Assembly (NCBI GenBank): GCA_933228675.1 | Contig: OW121741.1 | Coordinates: 115,194,694 to 115,258,693 of the forward strand | Origin: Stomorhina lunata | Taxonomy: Eukaryota > Arthropoda > Insecta > Diptera > Rhiniidae | Direction: 5' to 3' | Length of the DNA stretch: 64,000 bases | Part shown: positions 12,010 to 22,690 of the stretch, piece by piece | Layout: each line of letters opens with the position of its first letter | How positions within the stretch are numbered: position 1 is the first letter of the stretch | The notes under the pieces: generated by a model | The model's database searches: none | Told to the model about the DNA's origin: nothing | What the model saw: only the letters and a program-made list of their open reading frames with translations | Made by a program: the position numbers and the translations under genes

Positions 12010-12748
12010 CAAGTAAGAAAGTGATATAGTCGGTCAAGCCTGACCATACGATACCTTCACCACTAAGGTCAAAGGTGTTCCGTTTCGTGTATAAAGACAA
12101 AACCAAAACATTTGAGCTGTTTCCGTCATTTGAACTTATATGAGAGCTTGGGTCAAATATAGACCGATCACGAAAGTTTTTACAAAAATTATGTATGCAA
12201 AAAATAAACTTAAAATTGTCATTATCTTTGGATTTACTAGCGTTTTAGTGATTTTTGTCTCATTTAGTGTTTTTCTACAGAAGAGTTTGTATGAGAGCTA
12301 TGTTCAAATGTAGACCGATTTCAACGAAATTTGGTACAGTGATTTTGGTTTATATAAGTAGTATCTGATTTAAATTTAATGAAAAAATGTTGTATTTGTG
12401 GTCAAAATATCAATTCCGGGAAGTGGAATCTATGGGAGGTACCATAAATAATGAACCGATTTTGACAGATTTCAATAGCCATGGTCCAACTATCAAAAAA
12501 AAACCATATGTGGAAAATTTCATCAAATTATCTTTAGAATTGCGACCTGTATTTTGATTACATGGGGGTCTAGACAGCCGACTAGCCAGACGGACGGACG
12601 GACGGACCGACATCGTTAAATCGTCTTAGGAAGTGAATCTAAGTCTATTGGTATACTTAAGGGTGGGTCTAAGATCAATATTTTTTTGCGTTACATACAT
12701 CAGCACAAACTTGTAGTCCCTTTTAAACCTATTATGGTGAAGGGTATA
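12008..12748 (+). mobile_element. INE-1/DINE-1-like element, full-length copy 3, head to tail with copy 2
   Basis: Starts AACAAGTAAGAAAGTGATAT directly where copy 2 ends. It carries ATACCTTCACCA at 12051-12062, the run GACGGACGGACGGACGGAC near 12590-12608, and the inverted partner TGGTGAAGGGTAT at 12735-12747. Head-to-tail arrays are typical of Helitron/Helentron-type elements and would not be expected of cut-and-paste insertions. Confidence 0.65.
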
Positions 12749-14382
12749 AATACAAAGTCTAATATTTGAAAAAATGTTAGACCAAAGACTCGATTATATA
12801 AAGGTGTTGCATTTCCATACATTGATTTGCCGTATGGTCATTTTGAAAACTCCATAAAAAAGAGAGTATACAGCAACTAATGGAGACGATTATAAAATTA
12901 GAGAAAGCTAAGGCACACACACGTGCTAATGAAATGAATGCTTCTTTGTGCGTTTATGTGTTTATCATTGTTCTCTATCCACTTTAATTTCACATTTGAC
13001 AGAAAAAAATGTATGAAGTGGAAAATCATTATATTTTATTGTCTTTGGTTAGACCATCGTCACTACAACGATGTTTATTTAAAATATAAAGTTAAACATT
13101 TGAACATACAATTTTTGAAAGTCCAATTTAAGGTTATTTAAGACAAAATTTAAAGCAAAAAAATATTATTTAGTTTTTTAACTTAAAAATTTTAATAGCA
13201 TACAAATTTTTTAATAACCATAAAATATTCTTAAAATTTTACAAAAAACCTAACGGATTATAACACCCCAAAAAATTGCACACGTCTTTAAATTTTCAAA
13301 GCTTAAATAATGATTATAAAAAATGACATTAAATTTAATTAAACCATACAATTCATTATTCATTTAAATTCTTTCAATAAAGCCACAAGTTATTTTCAAA
13401 AAAAAATTTTGAAAAAAGTCAATAAAAATTAATTATATGAAATAATAATGTAAAGTACAAATAGGCAACATATTGAAATAAATCGAGTATGAGTGAATGG
13501 ATGAATAAATTGTTGACCTCAATAAACTCTAACTCTCGAGAATTTATAAATAACTCAAGCCCAAAGACCAATTGTATGTATAATACAACAAAGTAAGCAA
13601 ACCTATGGACATATTCATAATTATGTATTTATATGGTAGATTCTTAATAAAATATGGAAAGATCAGAAATATAGAAATTAATATTAATGACGGATACAAG
13701 TACATAAATAAATATACATACATAAATTTATATTATTGTAATAATGGTTGTTGATATTTGATTAAAGAAAAAACCCGTTAATGTTTAAAATTTTACATTT
13801 AGAATGCCACACCTTTAAAAACAAACCCTTTAAAATTTGAAATCGGTATTTGCTGCTGTTGCTGAAGCTTAAAGCATTTATTAAATATTTAGAATATAAA
13901 TTTAAATATTTACAAAAAAGCCATCAGAGTTTTTTTTGGTAAATATTTACCATAAACACGAAATAATCATTATGGGTTTTTATGACAAGTAGAAAGAATA
14001 CCCAGGATTTTTTTATATGAAAAAAAAAAAATAAATAACTTTTTTTTTTTCAAAAAGTTTCAAACAAATAAACACATTACAAATGCAACGCATCATTTTG
14101 TGACTCAACTAGATTTGGCTTTTTTAAATGATTTTTTTTATATTTAAATAAAAAACTGACACGATGATGACAATTCATGACACTTAGGTTTGGTTTTTAT
14201 TCTTTTTATGTTTCCCCCTCTTGCAACTTTGTATACAAATTTTAGATATTGTTAAATTTTTTTGATAATATCTACTGGGGAATAATTTAAATAGATTTCG
14301 ATCAGGCACTATATAGATCGTATTCGTAGAACTAAGAGTATTCAAAATCGGAATAATTTTAAATTTAATTTGAATCATATTG
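12749..14382. other. AT-rich interval without genes
   Basis: No coding evidence or recognised repeat. Contains homopolymer tracts (about 14025-14050) and TA-rich microsatellite scraps (13690-13740). Confidence 0.5.
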
Positions 14383-14850
14383 AACAAGTAAGAAAGTGCT
14401 ATAGTCGGTCAAGCCCGACCATACGATACCCTTCATATTCCTGTATAAAGACAAATATTTGCTAAATTTTGAAATCATACAAAAATTTTCTCAAAACTTA
14501 TATATTTAAGCTGTTTTTGTCATTTGGACTTATATGAGAGCTAGGGTTAAATGTGGACCCGTAACCAAAATTTGACAAATTGATTACAGTTGTTACAAAA
14601 AATAAATTAAAAATTCTCATTATCATCAGATTTACGAGCATTTTAGTGTTTTTTGTCTCATTTGGTGCGTTTTGACAGAAGAGTGTGCATGGGAGCTATG
14701 GTCAAATATAAATCGATTTCAACGAAATTTGGAATAGTGATTTTATTATACATAAGCAGTATTTGTTTTAAATTTTATGAAAAAATATTCATAGTTGTAG
14801 TCAATATATCAATTCCAGGAAGTGGGACCTATGGGAGACACCATAATATT
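14383..14850 (+). mobile_element. INE-1/DINE-1-like element, 3'-truncated copy 4
   Basis: Begins AACAAGTAAGAAAGTGCTAT with the GTCGG/CCGAC hairpin and ATACCCTTCA. It follows the full-length copies to the GGAAGTGGGACCTATGGGAG block and then breaks off at about 14845. The GGAC run and the 3' end are missing. Confidence 0.6.
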
Positions 14851-15254
14851 AGAATATTTTTTTATATTAAATTTTTTTTATACTAACTACCCCTTCTTTG
14901 TGCTCAAAAAAAGCCTAGGAATTTTCCTTCGTTATTTTTAGTAGCTTAGTGGGATGCGAACCTTCGAACATGTAGATCTTACAATATGCTAATTCTATGA
15001 ATAAAATCACTTTTTCTATAGAAATGATAACAACATGTTGACAACATATTAACATATTAACATGTTTACAACCGGCTCACAGCGATCGTAAAACTATGAA
15101 TATTCCAAATAACTGAAGTCATATATTGGGGCCACCAGTATTGGTTGCTATTGTATTATACGATAACTCGTATACTTACCATAAGTCTAGCTTCCCAGAA
15201 TTGAGATTTTAGCTACAAATTTTATTAAATGTTGATAAGTTGTAGATAATATTA

Positions 15255-15440
15255 GACCGAATGACGAAAATGGCTAAAATACAAAACTATTTTTGTCAAA
15301 ATTTTGAGATTTAAGTTGTTTTATGTCATTTCTGGCAGAGGGCCGGATATGTGAGCTAGGGTCAATTGTGGATCGATTATTACTTAATTTCGGTTATCGG
15401 CTTATATTTACAGAATATTTATCTGTGCAAAGTTTGAGTA
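15255..15440 (+). mobile_element. Diverged INE-1-like fragment
   Basis: AAGTTGTTTTATGTCATTTC, then GAGCTAGGGTCAA and TGTGGATCGATTATTAC correspond in order to the 5' third of the INE-1-like copies. The preceding 15120-15250, with TCTAGCTTCCCAGAATTGAG, resembles 44250-44310 and is probably part of the same or a related repeat. Confidence 0.45.
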
Positions 15441-15455
15441 ATATCTCGCTCTGAA

Positions 15456-16170
15456 CGGTATTCAGTCACTCTTGAAGAGGTGGGTGTTAAGGTTGTTGCA
15501 TATGCAGATGTTGCACACTTAGCAACACCCTTTTCATCTTGGCAGAGTGGGCGGATAATAACGATCTTCCTGTTCACCAAGAGGTACAAAATCCCATCAG
15601 TTGGACCTATCTTCTTGGGTGGTACTGAAATTCTCTTCGCGGACTATGCAAAGTACCTCAGCGTAATATTTTACAAGAATCTGGATATCAAGCTCAATAC
15701 CCAAGACCGGGCGAATAAAGCTATAGTAGCACTTTACTTTTGTAATGCATTATAGTTATAGTCTAATGGAAGTTCCAAGAACTATAAAATACCAAATAGG
15801 GTTCAACGACTAGCCTGTGTATCACGGGTGCCCTCCGTACCACCCCATCTGATGCACTAAATGTAGTTCTGTGTTTACTGTTACTAGACATAGTTGGATA
15901 TGGTCATAGCGTTATCTTTATCACGATTCCTGTTATACCGGAGATTACAGTTTATACTTTGGCCGAACCATTGTTCGATAAGAACTTCTTTATCCTCATA
16001 TTAGTTTGGGATGCATGGGACGGCAGAACTGCTGGTAAAAGGCAGTATATAGAATTCAAGACTGACGACTCAAAACTTAGCAACCATGTGGGTTTCGGGG
16101 TCTACTTCAAAGCTGTAGTCCTAAATATATCACAAATACTACCTGTTTATTGTAAACTAAAATTCTAGCC
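15456..16170 (+). pseudogene. I/R1-group non-LTR retrotransposon relic (RT C-terminal part plus RNase H)
   Basis: In three frames the segment follows the RT-to-RNase H order of this group. First comes EEVGVKVVAYADV (15468-15510), the RT active-site block, where the usual YADD reads YADV. After a gap of reduced length come FLFTKRYKIP, AKYLSVIFYKNLDIKLN and ANKAIVALYFC (up to 15755). VQRLAC (15801-15818) is followed in a shifted frame by ITGALRTTPSDALNVVL (15821-15871). Finally IEFKTDDSKLSNHVGFGVY (about 16050-16110) matches the start of an RNase H domain, usually TDGSK. At least two internal deletions and two frameshifts make it non-functional. The presence of RNase H argues against a CR1 or jockey source. 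Confidence 0.75.
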
Positions 16171-16681
16171 ATTAGATTCAGTCGATAAATCATTATCTAT
16201 GCACTTGCCCTGTCCTAGCGAACAGTAGGGGATTAATTTTGGGGTATCTTTTCTTAAGTGACCTAGATGATCTAAATCGGTGGGATGGTGGAATAATATA
16301 ATGGAAATAAGTATACAACTTCTAAACCATTAGACGGATTTTAAAATAATTGTATATGCATATAGCAGAAATGTTGTGGAGCTTAAGTTTTGAACCTGGA
16401 ACGCTTAGATTTTATAGGGGTGGCACAATCGGCCCCCAAAGTAGGCCATCCCACATTCATAAATCACTTAAAATGATATAATCTACGATTTGAAGAATCA
16501 TAATATAAAATAAATATTTAGGTCAAGCACATATGAAACAGAATAACAGATCGAAAATAGACTTTAAGCTTCAATTTGTTTACAACCGCTGTACAGAACT
16601 TAATAAAACCTAAATTCGATAAAAGCTTAAGATGTTATCTATTGACTAAAAAAAGGACTAAAAAATCTTTATTAGTAAACC
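16171..16681. other. AT-rich interval without genes
   Basis: May include the 3' UTR of the LINE relic. No other recognisable content. Confidence 0.4.
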
Positions 16682-17325
16682 AGTAAGGGTGCTGTTTCCG
16701 TCATTTGGACTTATATGAGAGATAGGGTCAAATGTGGACCGATTATCTCAAAAATTGGAAGATTGATTACAGTTGCTACAGAAAGTATGTATGCGAAAAA
16801 TAAACTTAATATTTTCATCATCTTCAGATTTACAAGCGTTTTAGTAATTTTTGTCTTATGTAGTGCGTTTTGACAGAAGAATTTATATGGCAGCTGTGAT
16901 CAAATGTGGACCGATTAAAACGAAATTTGGTACAGTGATTTAAGTTTACATAAGTAGTATTTTTTTTTTAAATTTCATGAATAAATATAGATTTTTGTGG
17001 CCAATGTATCATTTCCGGGAAGTGAGACCTATGGGAGGTACCATAATAATGGACCGATTTTGACGAAAGGTCCCACTATCAAAGAAATGATCTGTGCCAA
17101 ATTTCATCAAATTATCTTTATAATCTGTACTTTGATTACATGGTTAACACGGGGGTCCAGTCAGCCAGCCGTCCAGACGGACTGACATTGCTAAATCAAT
17201 TTAGAAAATGATTCTAAGCCTATTGGTATACTAAAAGATAGGTCTAAGACAAATATTTCTTTACGTTACATACATTAGCACAAACTTATAATACCCTTTC
17301 CACCTATAGCGGTGAAGGGTATAAA
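16682..17325 (+). mobile_element. INE-1/DINE-1-like element, 5'-truncated copy 5
   Basis: Enters the repeat at GTAAGGGTGCTGTTTCCGTC, past the hairpin, and continues to a well preserved 3' end (CAGCACAAACTT-like block, CCACCTATAGCGGTG, AAGGGTATAAAA). The GACGGAC run is shortened (about 17173-17183). Confidence 0.6.
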
Positions 17326-17562
17326 AAGTTACAGAGTTTTGGCAAATGAAAAACGATTCTGAATCACTGTGCGACCTTTACTTTGATAACAAGCTTACAT
17401 GGACATTTCGCCAGCCATCGAGCCGGTCGGACATCGTTAAATCAGCACAGGGAATGATTCTGAGTTGATCGGTATACAAAAATATAGGTCTCAGACTAAT
17501 ATTTCTATGCGTTACAAACATCTGCACAACCAAATATACAATTTCCATCTATGGTATTTTTA
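17326..17562 (+). mobile_element. INE-1/DINE-1-like 3' fragment, directly following copy 5
   Basis: CCAGCCATCGAGCCGGTCGG, ACATCGTTAAATCAGC, TTGATCGGTATAC, TATGCGTTACAAACATCTGC repeat the last third of the element in the same order and orientation, more diverged than copy 5. This is a second head-to-tail arrangement. Confidence 0.55.
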
Positions 17563-18169
17563 TTATCTCTAAACTTATATATCTTTGTAAAAATTCTTTG
17601 TTTACAAAAATTAAATTCTTTATAAAAATTAAAATTAAATTCTTAAAATAATAGTATAGTCAGCTTAATTCCACAAATCTTCTTACATTTTTCATTATCC
17701 TTTAAAAACATTTCTATATAATACAAAGTTTTCACAAATTTTTTCACCATATAAAAAATGTTTGTATACAATCAACATATTCCTGCCTGTTTGATTATGT
17801 ATCTGTATATCAGTTAGTCGGACAGTTTGTGTGGCTTATCGAAATAATTTACTGACACAGTTTAAATTATTGCCTTTTTGGATCTGCAATAATATTTAAA
17901 TATTTACTCCAATAAAATTATCAAATAGAGAGCAGCAATCTGGTATTGCATTTACCCTTCAATAAATTTAAAAATACGTGTATAAATATGTTTTTTTTAT
18001 TTGTGTTGCTTATAAATAGTATCGGCTTTAATAAACCATGACTATTCTACCATTTATTTCAAGTATTTCAAAATATTTATGGTTTATTTCAATAAATATT
18101 ATTACTATTTTACTTCAGTTGCAGTTTGTTTTTAAATATATACCAAGATACTATATTTTACACATGAAG

Positions 18170-18215
18170 AATGGATGGATGGATGGATGGATGGATGGAT
18201 GCATGATTGGATGGT
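18170..18215 (+). repeat. GGAT microsatellite
   Basis: About eight tandem GGAT units, then the interrupted form GCATGATTGGATGG. Confidence 0.9.
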
Positions 18216-18587
18216 TCTATAAAAATACGAGGTATTATCCATGTTACAAAAACATACGTTTTTCCTTGTGCCTGTCATTCGATAATATGTTTTGTGTGTT
18301 GGGTCTGCTCTGTTCTGATGTGTCTGGTTTTTTTTTTCAGGGTTTTGAAACTCAAGTGTTAAAATTTCTGGTATTTTATTTATTTAATATGTACGTATGT
18401 ATTACTCATTTTCACATCCAGAGAAGTGATGCCACAATGGACACAAAACACATACATACGTCACATGTGTATGTTTGTGATTGAATTTTTGATGTTTGTG
18501 TGTTGTCCCAAAAAAAAAAAATGCATTCACAAGATAGTTACCATAAGCCATACCGAGAGGGAGACAGGCAAACATTAAATGTTGCCG

Positions 18588-18637
18588 TCTATCCATCCAT
18601 CCATCCGTCAGTCCGTCCGTCGGTCCGTCTATCCATC
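18588..18637 (+). repeat. ATCC/GTCC microsatellite
   Basis: Four ATCC units pass into GTCAGTCCGTCCGTCGGTCC. The ATCC part is complementary to the GGAT run 375 bp upstream. Confidence 0.9.
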
Positions 18638-19884
18638 TCACAACCATTGATACTGAAAACTTAGTTCCACACATGCAGCTTGAAAACTTTGCCTTTATTC
18701 ATTTAAATATACGAGATTTTTTCTCTGTGTTAATATTGAAATTTCCTGAGTGTCTGTCAGTCGACTGGCCAATTTAATTGAATCACTTACTTTTTCCATT
18801 ACCGTTTTTATTTCATTTTATTTGATTTTTCAATAATTTAATTAAAATGTAAGATCAAACATCAATTGCATTATTTAATTAATTATGTATATTTCATTCT
18901 AGATAAGTCTTTTAAATACCAAAAATTAAATACTTAAAAATCATAAACAATTAAAATGAAACTCCAGATCCCCCTTCTTCAAATGTTATTCTTAAAGCAA
19001 AAATATTATATTACCCTAAAGTGTGCCTACCCTCCATCATCTTGAGCATTTAAAAATTTATTTATTTAAAAAACAATTACAATTTAAATGTTTTTCCTTT
19101 AAGAAAACAAGAAAGAGAAAAAAATAACAAAATTAATTTAAATTTATGGGATTTTTCTTTTTGCTTGATTTTTGGAAAATTCATTTGAATTTGTGTGTTT
19201 TTATAATCTAGTACCCGAAAATGTCTAAATGTTTACAAGTTGATTCAAATTATTTGTCTAGTATTTTAAATATGCATAATTTTTTTCCTCTATCCCTAGT
19301 CTAAACAATTTCCCTATAGTACTAGTATTTTCTAATATAATCAGTTTTTCTGTTTATTTATGTTTTATAGTATTTTTAATGAAAATGTAAATAAATTTTT
19401 TGTTTTTCTTTGGCGAAATCGGTTTAAGTGTTTATTTGAAAATACACATTTGGTGGAAAATTATTAAAATTTATTATATTTATGTTAAACTTTCTAATAA
19501 ATTAATGAATATTTCAAATGTTTCATTATGTGGTTAAGAATCTCATCTCCTGAAATTGAATTTTATGGCTAATAGCAAGTTAGCATAATTTAAAATTAAG
19601 CATATCTAGAGCCTATATTTATTACAGACTATGAACCAAATATAATATTTTTAAGAAGAGACAAAAAACTGTTTAAAATCCAAAATATATATAAGTCAAT
19701 ATTTCTTCTATAATATACATATTTAAGTCAAACTTCTAAACTGATTTAAAATTACAAATTTTTCAATCGATCGTTTTTAAATGTAACTTTTCAAATTAAT
19801 CACGACTTTTTACTTTTTAAATTCATTCTGGCTGTTAGAAACGCGAGTTAATTAAACAAATAGCCACAGGCTGGTGCAAAAAGA

Positions 19885-20003
19885 ACAGAACAAAAAAATA
19901 GTCGGCAGAGTTGACATTTTTTATACTTTTACTAAAATAGGTATTTTTTTCATTTGTAGTTCTAACGTTTTAAAAAGAAAAAGTCTTCTACTCCATTTTT
20001 TTT
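19885..20003 (+). repeat. 120-bp direct repeat, left flank of family B array
   Basis: ACAGAACAAAAAAATAGTCG through CTACTCC recurs almost unchanged at 21040-21160, on the far side of the 29-bp tandem array. Confidence 0.9.
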
Positions 20004-21039
20004 TTAATTTTGATCAAAAATTTTTCTATAGAAATTTTTTTATCAAAAATTTTTCTATAGAAAATTTTTTATCAAAAATTTTTCTATAGAAAATTTTTTA
20101 TCAAAAATTTTTCTATAGAAAATTTTTTATCAAAAATTTTTCTATAGAAAATTTTTTATCAAAAATTTTTTTATAGAAAATTTTTTATCAAAAATTTTTC
20201 TATAGAAAATTCTTTATCAAAAATTTTTCTATAGAAAATTTTTTATCAAAAATTTTTCTATAGAAAATTTTTTATCAAAAATTTTTCTATAGAAAATTTT
20301 TTATCAAAAATTTTTATATAGAAAATTTTTTATCAAAAATTTTTCTATAGAAAATTTTTCTATAGAAAATTTTCTATCAAAAATTTTTCTATAGAAAATT
20401 GTTTATCAAAAATTTTTCTATAAAAAATTTTTATATCAAAAATTTTTCTATAGAAAATTTTTTATCAAAAATTTTTCTATAGAAAATTTTCTATCAAAAA
20501 TTTTTCTATAGAAAATTGTTTATCAAAAATTTTTCTATAGAAAATTTTTTATCAAAAATTTATCTTCTATAAAAAATTTTTCTAAAGAAAATTTTTTATC
20601 AAAAAATTTTCGAAAGAAAATTTTTTATCAAAAATTTTTCTAAAGAAAATTTTTTATCAAAAATTTTTCTTTAGAAAATTTTTTTATCAAAAATTTTTCT
20701 TTAGAAAATTTTTTTATCAAAAATTTTTCTATAGAAAATTTTTTATCAAAAATTTTTTTATAGAAAATTTTTTATCAAAAATTTTTCTATAGAAAATTTC
20801 TTATCAAAAATTTTTCTATAGAAAATTTTTTATCAAAAATTTTTTATCAAAAATTTTTCTATAGAAAATTTTTTATCAAAAATTTTTCTATAGAAAATTT
20901 TTTATCTAAAATTTTTCTATAGAAAATTTTTTAACTATAGAAAATTTTTTTCAAAAATTTTTCTATAGAAAATTTTTTATCAAAAATTTTTTTATAAAAT
21001 TTTTTTTATAGAAAATTTGTTTATCAAAAATTTTTCTAT
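20004..21039 (+). repeat. 29-bp satellite array (family B)
   Basis: About 35 units of ATCAAAAATTTTTC followed by TATAGAAAATTTTTT. Interruptions occur near 20560-20700 (CTAAAG and CTTTAG forms) and 20830-21000. The reverse complement contains ATAGAAAAATTTTTGA, close to the core of families A and C, so it may be a derivative of the same satellite. Confidence 0.93.
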
Positions 21040-21260
21040 ACAGAACAAAAAAATAGTCGGCAGAGTTGCCATTTTTTATACTTTTTACTAAAATAGGTAT
21101 TTTTTTCATGTGTAGTTCTAACATTTTAAAAAGAAAAATTTTTCTACTCCATTTTTATTAAAAATAATTTTATCAAAAATTTGTCTATAGAAAATTTTTT
21201 ATCAAATTTTTTATCAAAAATTTTTCTATAGAAAACTTTCAACAAAAATATTTTTATAAA
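21040..21260 (+). repeat. 120-bp direct repeat, right flank, plus residual family B units
   Basis: 21040-21160 repeats 19885-20003 with a few substitutions (GTTGACA to GTTGCCA, TTTGTAG to TGTGTAG). About three further decayed ATCAAAAATTT units follow to 21240, so the 120-bp segment interrupts the array rather than only bounding it. Confidence 0.85.
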
Positions 21261-21401
21261 AAATGTTTGGACCGAAAATATCTAAAAAACTAAAATTATT
21301 TAATATTAGAATTTATTTCTGTTTTGAAAAATATTCCCAATATTTACAAAAATTTCCCAATGTTTACAAAAATATTCCCAATGTTTACAAAAATAATAGT
21401 G

Positions 21402-21461
21402 TAGTGGCAACAATGTTCGAGATTATATTTCTTTGTTCTCTCGAACCATGTATTGTTGCTA
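21402..21461 (+). other. Imperfect 60-nt stem-loop
   Basis: TAGTGGCAACAATGTTCGAGA pairs with the later TCTCGAACCATGTATTGTTGCTA through two bulges, with a 16-nt loop. The size is that of an insect pre-miRNA, but I recognise no known miRNA and nothing else indicates transcription. Confidence 0.4.
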
Positions 21462-21499
21462 TAAATTGGATTTTGATTTGCTTCTTGTCTATTTTGTTT

Positions 21500-21945
21500 T
21501 TGTATTTTCTTTAACAAAGCGGCAACAAGCAACTCTGTTAACATTCAAATTCCAACTGAGGTTTGCACCATCCATTTACATTCTAAAGAGTGGTTGCACC
21601 ATCCGTCTAAAGAAGTGGATTCTTACTTTCGAAGATGCCGAAGATTTGGGTGCTCACTTGAGGTCTTAAGTTAAGAAGTGAATTCTGAACATAACGAACG
21701 TTCTAACACAAAGTTGAGTTCTCTACATCCGAAGCAATATATATAATTCGCGAAATGATGTTATCCCATCTGAAATTGAAATTCTAAAAGATTGTGAACG
21801 ACATGTCGTGACATAGGTATCTGACATTACTCTCAAGCTCATAGACAACATCTCTTTCCATACAAAAGAGATGAATTCTGAATTTCGAAGCACGAAAGAT
21901 GCCGAACATTCTTATGCTCAGTTGAGGTCATTACATATAAAACAA
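21500..21945. repeat. Unclassified sequence with an internal direct repeat
   Basis: AAGTGGATTCTTACTTTCGAAG, GATGCCGAAG and GCTCACTTGAGGTC (21612-21665) recur in diverged form at 21868-21934 (GATGAATTCTGAATTTCGAAG, GATGCCGAAC, GCTCAGTTGAGGTC). GC content is above that of the surroundings. Source unknown, possibly an old mobile element. Confidence 0.45.
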
Positions 21946-22344
21946 TTAAATAAATGCACAGCCGATCGGATATTTAAAGTCGAAATAATTAAATAATTCA
22001 CCATGTGATGTTGAGAAAGCTATTCGCTAGATGTCTGCCGCATTTGCTCACAGTTTACCATAAACGCAACCGTTCGATAATTTCGCTTAAATATTTGGAC
22101 GTTTTTTTTACTGTTTCGTAACTGTCGATGCAATGTGGACAAAAATACACTGGTGACAAAATAGTAGATTTTTCGGGTTGAATCGGATTAAAAAAGGCAA
22201 AGATCGTCTCATCAGCCAATAAAGTAATGGCGACCGTTTTTTTTTTTTTTGGGATACATGGGGTAAATTAAACACTGACTACCTCCAAAAGGGGGAAAAA
22301 TCAATGTGAAAAATCAACTTATTGTGAGCATTTAATTAGTAACT

Positions 22345-22690
22345 GAAAGGACATGAAGAAATATGGCCAAGAAAAACGATCTTCTCCACTTGGAAAGTTT
22401 AAGTGTAAACATATGTGCCCTTTTAATGGCAAAAATGCATGGATTATGCTACTTATTGCCCACTCATCCACCACATTCTTTTGATTTAGAAACGAGTGAC
22501 TATTTCTTGTTCCCAAACTTAAAAAATAGCTCGTTGGAAAGAGATTTGGCTGTACTGATGAAATCAACTTACAACAAATGCCTACTTTAATGACCTGAAC
22601 TCATCAAATTTTTCGAAAGGGTTCTAAAATTTAAAATGATAGTGATAGATCCCCCAGAAATTCAAATCGTGGAAACCGTTTTATTGGCAT
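22345..22690 (+). pseudogene. mariner transposase relic, C-terminal half
   Basis: The frame at 22363-22590 includes AKMHGLCYLLPTHPPHSFDL and ETSDYFLFPNLKN, the conserved block around the third catalytic residue of mariner transposases (consensus HPPYSPDLAPSDY-FLFPNLK). That Asp is kept (ETSD). The second catalytic Asp, normally in H-QDNAP, aligns to a decayed HLES-type stretch. After a frameshift at about 22572, NAYFNDLNSSNFSKGF (22573-22620) matches the next conserved block, then a stop. The N-terminal DNA-binding domain and first catalytic Asp are not seen. Terminal inverted repeats were not found. Confidence 0.75.

Larger units (their letters stand above)
17563..19884. other. AT-rich interval with two complementary tetranucleotide runs
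   Basis: No gene recognised. The 148-codon frame at 18038-18484 is translated microsatellite (DGWMDGWMDG) and AT-rich sequence. The tetranucleotide runs are listed separately. Confidence 0.5.

Noticed and set aside
18038..18484. 148-codon plus-strand open frame
   Set aside because: Its middle is the translated GGAT microsatellite, and the rest has AT-rich random composition. No domain, no splice or promoter context.
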